DNA of 64,000 nt from NCBI RefSeq assembly GCF_024054535.1, contig NZ_JAMXLV010000016.1:108351-172350 (forward strand). The letters run 5' to 3'. The position numbers and the translations under genes were made by a program. This DNA comes from Thermococcus alcaliphilus. GTDB taxonomy: Archaea; Methanobacteriota_B; Thermococci; Thermococcales; Thermococcaceae. Positions 59,013-64,000 of this stretch are shown here, one piece after another. Each line of letters opens with the position of its first letter. Position 1 is the first letter of the stretch. The notes beneath the pieces were generated by a model. The model did not search any database, was not told the DNA's origin, and saw nothing but the letters and a program-made list of their open reading frames with translations.

Positions 59013-59303
59013 TCACGTTAAATTCCCGAAGAACATTACGGGAGTTTTTATTTCGAGAAAATGTTTTCGATGTAGGAAAGGTCTTGGGGAAAGGAGGAAA
59101 AGTAATTACTGATGTATCTGGTGTTCAGATTATATACTTTTTTGTTAAGAGAAATGTAACAATATCATCCATGAGGCATAAATGATGCCTCCAAAAAGTT
59201 TAGATTTTGCCTTTCATCCTGCATAATATATGCATTGATACATAAAGCATGTTCAAATGAAATAATAATTGGTGAACTAAAAGAAGAGAAAAAGTTAGAG
59301 ACT

Positions 59304-60938
59304 TCAGAACTCAGTTTCTTCTTCTCCTGGTCCTTTTCCACCTTCCTTCTCCTTCTCAAGCTTGCTTGCGGCAATGACGTCATCGATTCTAAGGATCATT
59401 ATTGCAGCCTCGCTTGCGCTCTTTATGGCCTGCTTCTTGACTCTTAATGGCTCGATGACTCCTCTCTCGAGCATGTCAGCTGGTTCTCCGGCAAAGACGT
59501 CAACACCGATTGTTGCACCCTTGTCCTTGTGAGCTGCGGTTACTTTCACTAAGACATCAACTGGGTCAAGTCCAGCATTTTCTGCAAGGGTTCTTGGAAT
59601 TACCTTTAATGCATCGGCGAAGGCTTCAATAGCAAGCTGCTCCTTGCCACCAACTTCTTTTGCGTATTCGTCAAGCCTGATGGCAAGTTCGATCTCTGAA
59701 GCACCGCCGCCAGCGACGATCTTTCCGTCCTCAACAATGTCCTTGACGACTTTGATGGCATCTTCAAGGGCTCTCTCGACTTCATCGACAACGTGCTCTG
59801 TTCCACCCCTAATTAGGATTGTAACCGCCTTTGGATTCTTGCAGCCCTCAACGAACACCATGTTCTCTCCTGCAACCTTCCTCTCCTCAACGAGCTCTGC
59901 ATAACCTAAGTCATCTGGTGTAAGGTCTCTTACGTTTGTGACGATCTTTGCGCCTGTGGCTTTGGCAAGCTTCTCCATGTCACTCTTCTTAACTCTTCTA
60001 ACGGCTAGGATTCCCGCCTTTGCGAGGTAGTGCTGGGCTAAGTCGTCAATTCCCTTCTGGCAGAAGACAACGTTAGCCCCTGTGGCAACGATCTTGTCGA
60101 CCATCTCCTTGATCATCTTCTCCTCTTGCTCAAGGAATGCCTGGAGTTGCTCTGGGCTTGTGATTCTAATCTCAGCGTCTGTTTCAGTTTCTTTAACTTC
60201 AAGTGCTTCATTGATAAGTGCGATCTTGGCGTTTTCGACCTTCTTTGGCATTCCTGGGTGAACTCTTTCCTTGTCGATAACAACACCCTTGATGAGTTGA
60301 GTGTCCCTTACGCTTCCACCCTCCTTCTTCTCAAGCTTGATGTTGTCAATGTCCACAACGTACTTGCCATCAACTTCCTCTGCAACTAGCTTTACAGCAT
60401 CAACAGCAAGCTTTGCAAGATATTCTCTCTCTTCCTCTGCTGCTTTTCCAGTTATGGCGGTTGTTGCTGCCTTCATGAGTATCTCTTCATCCATCGGGCT
60501 AACGTCCTTTGCAATGCTCTCAAGTATCTCTTGAGCCTTTTCAGCTGCAAGGGTGTAACCCTTAACGATTATCGTTGGGTGGATGTTCTGGTTAAGCAAC
60601 TCCTCGGCTTTTCTTAAGAGCTCACCAGCGATGACTACCGCTGTTGTGGTTCCATCCCCGGCTTCTTTGTCTTGGGTCTTTGCAACTTCGACCATCATTT
60701 TGGCAGCTGGGTGCTGAATGTCCATCTCGTCAAGAATAGTTGCACCGTCGTTTGTGATGACTATGTCACCAAGGCTGTCGACAAGCATTTTATCCATACC
60801 CTTTGGACCAAGGGTAGTTCTTACGGTTTCAGCGACGATTCTTGCTGCAAGAATGTTCAATCTTTGGGCATCTTTTCCAACATATCTCTGGGTTCCTTCG
60901 GGAAGAATCAATATTGGCTGGCCTGCAAGTTGGGCCAT
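59304..60938 (-). CDS. Thermosome (group II chaperonin) subunit
   Basis: 544 residues. Group II chaperonin signatures: [58 protein letters not shown] and [13 protein letters not shown]. The C-terminal tail ([12 protein letters not shown]) is shorter than the Gly/Met tail of many subunits. It folds proteins in an ATP-driven double ring. Start chosen at the ATG 60936-60938 behind GGTGGAG; the GTG two codons earlier is possible. A promoter lies in 60945-61090, shared divergently with the TPR gene. Confidence 0.96.
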   Translation of the reverse strand: MAQLAGQPILILPEGTQRYVGKDAQRLNILAARIVAETVRTTLGPKGMDKMLVDSLGDIVITNDGATILDEMDIQHPAAKMMVEVAKTQDKEAGDGTTTAVVIAGELLRKAEELLNQNIHPTIIVKGYTLAAEKAQEILESIAKDVSPMDEEILMKAATTAITGKAAEEEREYLAKLAVDAVKLVAEEVDGKYVVDIDNIKLEKKEGGSVRDTQLIKGVVIDKERVHPGMPKKVENAKIALINEALEVKETETDAEIRITSPEQLQAFLEQEEKMIKEMVDKIVATGANVVFCQKGIDDLAQHYLAKAGILAVRRVKKSDMEKLAKATGAKIVTNVRDLTPDDLGYAELVEERKVAGENMVFVEGCKNPKAVTILIRGGTEHVVDEVERALEDAIKVVKDIVEDGKIVAGGGASEIELAIRLDEYAKEVGGKEQLAIEAFADALKVIPRTLAENAGLDPVDVLVKVTAAHKDKGATIGVDVFAGEPADMLERGVIEPLRVKKQAIKSASEAAIMILRIDDVIAASKLEKEKEGGKGPGEEETEF

Positions 60939-61091
60939 CTCCACCCACCCCCGACTTTTTTATTTCTTATCTGCGGGGAATTTTTAGTTACAATGTGTTT
61001 TCATTCCGATTATCCATTCCTTTGTGCTATTTATAAATTTTTCGGTCAACCTTTTTAAGGTACTCCTCAAACAACACACGGTGAAAAGGAG

Positions 61092-62111
61092 ATGGAAGAG
61101 TTTAAAAAAGCATTAGAAAGTAAGGACTGTCAAAAAGTCCTCGAGTACCTTGATGATTACCTTGAAATTATTGAAAGTGAAAAGGAGCTTAGAGATCTTC
61201 TCCAAGAACTTGAGGAACTTGCCCTAGAATGTGAGGAAGAGGCTTATGAGCTCGCTCATGAAATAACCCACATCTATGCCCACTTAGATGAACTTGAGAA
61301 GGGACTAGAAGTTTACAAGAGGCTCGTGGAGAAGTATAAAGACCAAGGAGAAAAATACCTAGATGCCCTCTACCATCTTGCAGATGCCTATGAACATTTT
61401 GGAATGCCAGATAAAGCTATAGAGACGTATGAAAAGCTTCTAGAACTTGAAAGGAAACTTGGAAATAAAAAAGAAGAAGCACTAACACTGGCACACATTG
61501 CAATAAACTATGATGAGCTTGAAGAAACAGAAAAAGCAATAGAATTGATGGAAAAAGCAAGTACAATGTTTAGAGAGCTTAGCGATGAGAGAAACTATCT
61601 AGTAAGTTTGCTCGATTTAGCCCACTTTTACTACGAGCTTGGGGACTATAAACGTGCTGAAGAGCTTATCTCAGAAATCTTAAAAACTCCCAGAGATGCG
61701 GAGATTGAAGTCAATGCACGGATAGTTGAAGCCGAGATAAAAGCCGCACAAGAGGACTTCAAAGAGGCATTCCAATCCCTCAAACTAGCTCTCCTAAAAG
61801 CCTTAGAAGTTGACGATGAAGAGCTTTTCAGCATTGCATTTGATGCACTGTATAATTTTATAACAGAGCTCTTCGAGGAAAAAATGTACAAAGAAGTTTA
61901 TGAAAATATGGACAGTTTGGCAGATGCTTTTGAGGAAATAAATAAGGAATATGAAAAGTTCTTCAAGGCTGTAAAAGAGCTTGCAAAACTTAAAGAAGGC
62001 TTAGAGAATGAATACACTAAAGCGTATGAAAGCATAGCTATAGAAGAGTTCAAAGAGCTACTTGATGAACTCAAGAAGATCGGAACAAGTGTCTTGAGTA
62101 TCAACCTTTAG
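61092..62111 (+). CDS. TPR-repeat protein
   Basis: 339 residues, all helical, with about five TPR motifs (ALYHLADAYEHFGMPDKAIETYEKL, ALTLAHIAINYDELEETEKAIEL, LLDLAHFYYELGDYKRAEEL; each is given here as the most conserved part of a longer repeat). No catalytic domain. It begins at ATG 61092 behind AAAAGGAG and is divergent from the thermosome gene. Thermococcales carry such TPR scaffolds next to chaperonins; a cofactor role is inference only. Confidence 0.85.
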   Translation: MEEFKKALESKDCQKVLEYLDDYLEIIESEKELRDLLQELEELALECEEEAYELAHEITHIYAHLDELEKGLEVYKRLVEKYKDQGEKYLDALYHLADAYEHFGMPDKAIETYEKLLELERKLGNKKEEALTLAHIAINYDELEETEKAIELMEKASTMFRELSDERNYLVSLLDLAHFYYELGDYKRAEELISEILKTPRDAEIEVNARIVEAEIKAAQEDFKEAFQSLKLALLKALEVDDEELFSIAFDALYNFITELFEEKMYKEVYENMDSLADAFEEINKEYEKFFKAVKELAKLKEGLENEYTKAYESIAIEEFKELLDELKKIGTSVLSINL

Positions 62112-62166
62112 CTCCTTGCTATTTTTTGTTAAAAATTGTTTGAAAATACAAAAATTAAAAAATCCT

Positions 62167-62454
62167 TCAAAATCTGGAAACGGTCTCAACTTCAGCGCTT
62201 TCAACGTTTTCCACTTGAGCAAATGCTTCTGCAACTTCGTCGAAGGAATATCCTTCAGCATCTTTTCCAAGCACATAAACCTTGAGGGCAACTAAACCAA
62301 ATGCGATTGGTTCTCTGTCAATCTTAGAGATTCCATATTTGCCCCCAAACTTCTCCTCGAGTGTCTTTCTGATTGCTGCTTCTAATTCATCGAGGTTTAC
62401 ATCTGGATCGGTTGGCATAACCCTAATGATTCCTACCAAATTAAAATCACTCAT
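62167..62454 (-). CDS. Archaeal translation elongation factor 1-beta
   Basis: 95 residues with the aEF-1beta fold: NLVGIIRVMPTDPDVNLDEL, EEKFGGKYGISKIDREPIAFGL-type central strand (GKYGISKIDREPIAFGL) and the C-terminal ESAEVETVSRF. It exchanges guanine nucleotides on EF-1alpha. Start chosen at ATG 62452-62454 behind GAGGTGAAG; the frame opens 10 codons earlier. It lies 10 nt downstream of the zinc-ribbon gene, forming a two-gene operon. Confidence 0.93.
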   Translation of the reverse strand: MSDFNLVGIIRVMPTDPDVNLDELEAAIRKTLEEKFGGKYGISKIDREPIAFGLVALKVYVLGKDAEGYSFDEVAEAFAQVENVESAEVETVSRF

Positions 62455-62464
62455 TTTCTTCACC

Positions 62465-62638
62465 TCAAGGTCCTTCCCATCCACATTTGGGGCACTTGTA
62501 GGTTACCCCAAGGACACGACAGCTTTCACATCTCCATATAACTTCTTCCCCACAGTTTGGGCATATGAAGTGGGTAGCGTGCTCTCTTGGCGTTATCTCC
62601 TTTCCACATGATGTACACACGGGGATTGTCTCGGCCAT
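62465..62638 (-). CDS. Small zinc-ribbon protein with four CxxC pairs
   Basis: 57 residues with [24 protein letters not shown] and CPKCGWEG: four CxxC knuckles making two zinc sites. Such proteins (HVO_2753-like) are conserved directly ahead of aEF-1beta in euryarchaea. Start chosen at ATG 62636-62638 behind GGAGGTGG; the longer frame is unlikely. Probably an RNA- or ribosome-associated factor. Confidence 0.92.
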   Translation of the reverse strand: MAETIPVCTSCGKEITPREHATHFICPNCGEEVIWRCESCRVLGVTYKCPKCGWEGP

Positions 62639-62721
62639 TTCAAACCACCTCCTTAGAAATGAGGTTTTTTTGTTATCGTGACTCTTAACGCAATAAAGGG
62701 AGTCCATTTATAAAACTTTCG

Positions 62722-62780
62722 AGAGGGTCAGACCATGCGAGTCTCTTCATCTCTCTGTCGAAATCTCCCTCATCATCCCT
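62722..62780 (-). ncRNA. Candidate C/D box sRNA guide
   Basis: On the minus strand: closing bases GGG, box C ATGATGA (62770-62776), a 12-nt spacer, a weak D' (CAGA) and C'-like AGATGAA, then guide GACTCGCATGGT and box D CTGA (62728-62731), closed by CCC. The order, spacing and terminal pairing fit archaeal C/D sRNAs of about 55-60 nt. The D guide is complementary to CCATGCGAGTC, a conserved string near the 5' end of archaeal 16S rRNA. A minus-strand TATA ATTTATAAGC lies 25-30 bp upstream (about 62803-62812). Confidence 0.72.
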
Positions 62781-62801
62781 AACAAAAATAAAAGAGAGGG
62801 C

Positions 62802-63101
62802 TTATAAATCTTCCTCAAAAGCCAAAAACTGTACAAATTTCTGTTTGTATGCTAACACTTCTCTTATTTGCTTTTCATCCACATTCTCTGAGACACTGAT
62901 CTGCTTGTAAAGCATTTCAAGTTCTTTTAGTGCTCTTTCAACTTCCATCTCTTTGTCTTTATAGCTTCCATTGGAACTCTTTATCTTGGCCAAAAGTTTG
63001 CCCCTTAGAAACGGCAAAACCTCAAACGGCCGACCCATATAGGCCCAATATATACCTTCCCTTAAAATTTCACCCAAAATCTCAATTTCAGAATAGTTCA
63101 T
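62802..63101 (-). CDS. Helical protein of unknown function
   Basis: 99 residues, mainly helical and charged, with no cysteine or membrane segment; sequence includes GIYWAYMGRPFEVLPFLRG and ALKELEMLYKQI. No family recognised. The TATA box of the candidate sRNA overlaps its stop codon. ATG start at 63099-63101 without a strong ribosome site. Confidence 0.6.
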   Translation of the reverse strand: MNYSEIEILGEILREGIYWAYMGRPFEVLPFLRGKLLAKIKSSNGSYKDKEMEVERALKELEMLYKQISVSENVDEKQIREVLAYKQKFVQFLAFEEDL

Positions 63102-63607
63102 TCTATTTTTCCTACCGATTGGTTTCCCACTCCCTCCTCATGGGTATCACCATCTTTAAGCAGGATTTATTGTTGATTAAATTTTTGGCCACTTGTCTAT
63201 CAAAATGCCAAATAATTCCAAAAATGATTCATTTTTGTCAATTTAGTGCCCAATCTCCTTGTGCTATCTGTCATCAATTCAAATAAAGTAACGGAAGAAG
63301 GAAAGTTTATGATGGTTAAACTTTGATAAAACGCTTTTCTCAGATTTCTACAGTTTTCTTCTATGTTTTCAAATAAAATAACAGCGTAATCTCTTATGAG
63401 CTTTATATAGGAGATCCATTTGCATCACAACACTGTCAAAGTATTAGATGGAGATTCTATTGAGGATTAGGGAGGATTACCTCCTTTTATTCTGAGCCTA
63501 AGTTTTACAGAAACGTAACTCTTAAATAGGTCTTTTGATGTATATTCTTATGCCATTATACACTAAGGCATGCAATATTGAAGAAAAAATGAAGGAGGCC
63601 GAAATAT
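63102..63607. other. 506-bp gap without a supported gene
   Basis: AT-rich, with stops in all frames. It includes the promoter of the peptide-binding-protein gene: a TATA-like CTTAAATAG near 63520-63528 and a ribosome site AAGGAGG at 63592-63598. No tRNA or sRNA pattern was found. Confidence 0.5.
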
Positions 63608-64000
63608 ATGAAGAGGTCTGGAATTTTGGCATTGTTGTTTGTTTTTGTTATGGCACTAAGCCCACTAGCTGCAGCACAAAAAGGTCCAGCAGCTGACGTT
63701 CTATACATTGGAATTAGAACCAACGAAGAAACTGGTATAACCGATGTGGCAAAAGGAGACCTCGACATCTTCCTATGGAGCGTAGGAGGAGCAGCATTCC
63801 AAGACCTGCCATCAGACGTCCTCAACAACTTAGAATTGATTAAAACCGCAAGCGGTTATAACGACATTGAAGTCAACCCCGTCCACGACGACGACAACCC
63901 ATATCTCATCACAGTTGGTGAGAAGAAGTTCTTCAACCCATTCGCCTGCAGAGACATAAGATACGCATTGAACTTCCTCATAAGCAGACAATACATAGTC
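63608..64000 (+). CDS. ABC transporter peptide-binding protein, 3' end outside window
   Basis: 131 codons are visible: signal peptide (LALLFVFVMALSPLAAA), then DVLYIGIRTNEETGITDV, GDLDIFLWSVGGAAF and CRDIRYALNFLISRQYI, the start of a family-5 (DppA/OppA-like) solute-binding protein. It would collect oligopeptides outside the cell for the peptide ABC importer, fitting an organism that ferments peptides through enzymes such as IorAB. ATG at 63608 behind AAGGAGG. Confidence 0.88.
   Translation, partial: MKRSGILALLFVFVMALSPLAAAQKGPAADVLYIGIRTNEETGITDVAKGDLDIFLWSVGGAAFQDLPSDVLNNLELIKTASGYNDIEVNPVHDDDNPYLITVGEKKFFNPFACRDIRYALNFLISRQYIV

Noticed and set aside
63541..63700. Short frame from ATG 63551 overlapping the peptide-binding gene
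   Set aside because: Out of frame with a real signal peptide, no ribosome site, Cys/Ser-rich nonsense towards the end.

Overview
The window looks like the chromosome of a Thermococcales archaeon, most likely Thermococcus; the species cannot be fixed from sequence alone. Supporting evidence: a group II chaperonin (thermosome), archaeal EF-1beta next to a four-CxxC zinc-ribbon protein, Taw3 wyosine methyltransferase, indolepyruvate:ferredoxin oxidoreductase IorAB, TATA-driven promoters, and start codons preceded by GGTGAT/GGTGGT ribosome sites. Many longest reading frames begin upstream of such a site; in those cases I moved the start to the codon behind it. No rRNA, tRNA, CRISPR array or intact transposase was seen.

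Layout. 1-2.7 kb: the 5' part of a two-gene SufB/SufC-like pair, then a DGC-motif protein, an HdrA-like protein and a ferredoxin behind two near-identical promoters that each carry a GTTnnnAAC (SurR-type) site. 2.6-28.5 kb is a dense metal and thiol region: CDF exporter, broken OsmC gene, ArsC-like phosphatase, thioredoxin, copper ATPase CopA with its divergent TRASH-domain regulator CopR, a CcdA-like membrane protein, a Met/His-rich small protein, a CPH-type CopB ATPase with DUF302 and SHOCT proteins, a Zn/Cd-type ATPase and an ArsR/SmtB repressor sharing one operator, a mercury operon (HMA protein, YHS protein, MerA), a second DUF302 protein and an Ftr1 iron permease. A reverse-transsulfuration operon with a methyltransferase (11.8-14.8 kb) and a membrane-anchored HTH regulator beside a secreted Glu-rich protein (21.4-23.7 kb) are embedded in it.

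28.7-41.4 kb: peroxiredoxin, FMN reductase, an Lrp regulator with a Cys-rich tail, a membrane cytochrome-b5-like protein, a lipoprotein, the sufCBD operon, an SDR, iorAB and ferritin. 41.4-50.7 kb: a large membrane-attached protein, ThiI with an E1-like ThiF/MoeB protein, flavin enzymes, a tautomerase, then a small Cys protein, a DsrE protein, a thioredoxin-CcdA fusion and a third DUF302 protein. 50.8-57 kb: a conserved unknown, an M24 homologue lacking its metal ligands, and a cupin/DUF438-hemerythrin-PAS/DUF2249/HTH group whose three promoters share a GTCAT motif. 57-64 kb: an ABC-2 exporter, a decayed gene, thermosome, TPR protein, EF-1beta, zinc ribbon, a candidate C/D box sRNA, and the start of a peptide-binding protein.

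Taken together the genes handle iron, copper, zinc/cadmium and probably mercury, build Fe-S clusters by two routes, move sulfur into cysteine and tRNA, and manage thiol and peroxide redox state. The most promising undescribed pieces are the promoter-linked DGC/HdrA-like/ferredoxin set, the GTCAT-linked cupin/DUF438/DUF2249/COG2522-like group, and the three DUF302 proteins with an invariant CX20C pair.
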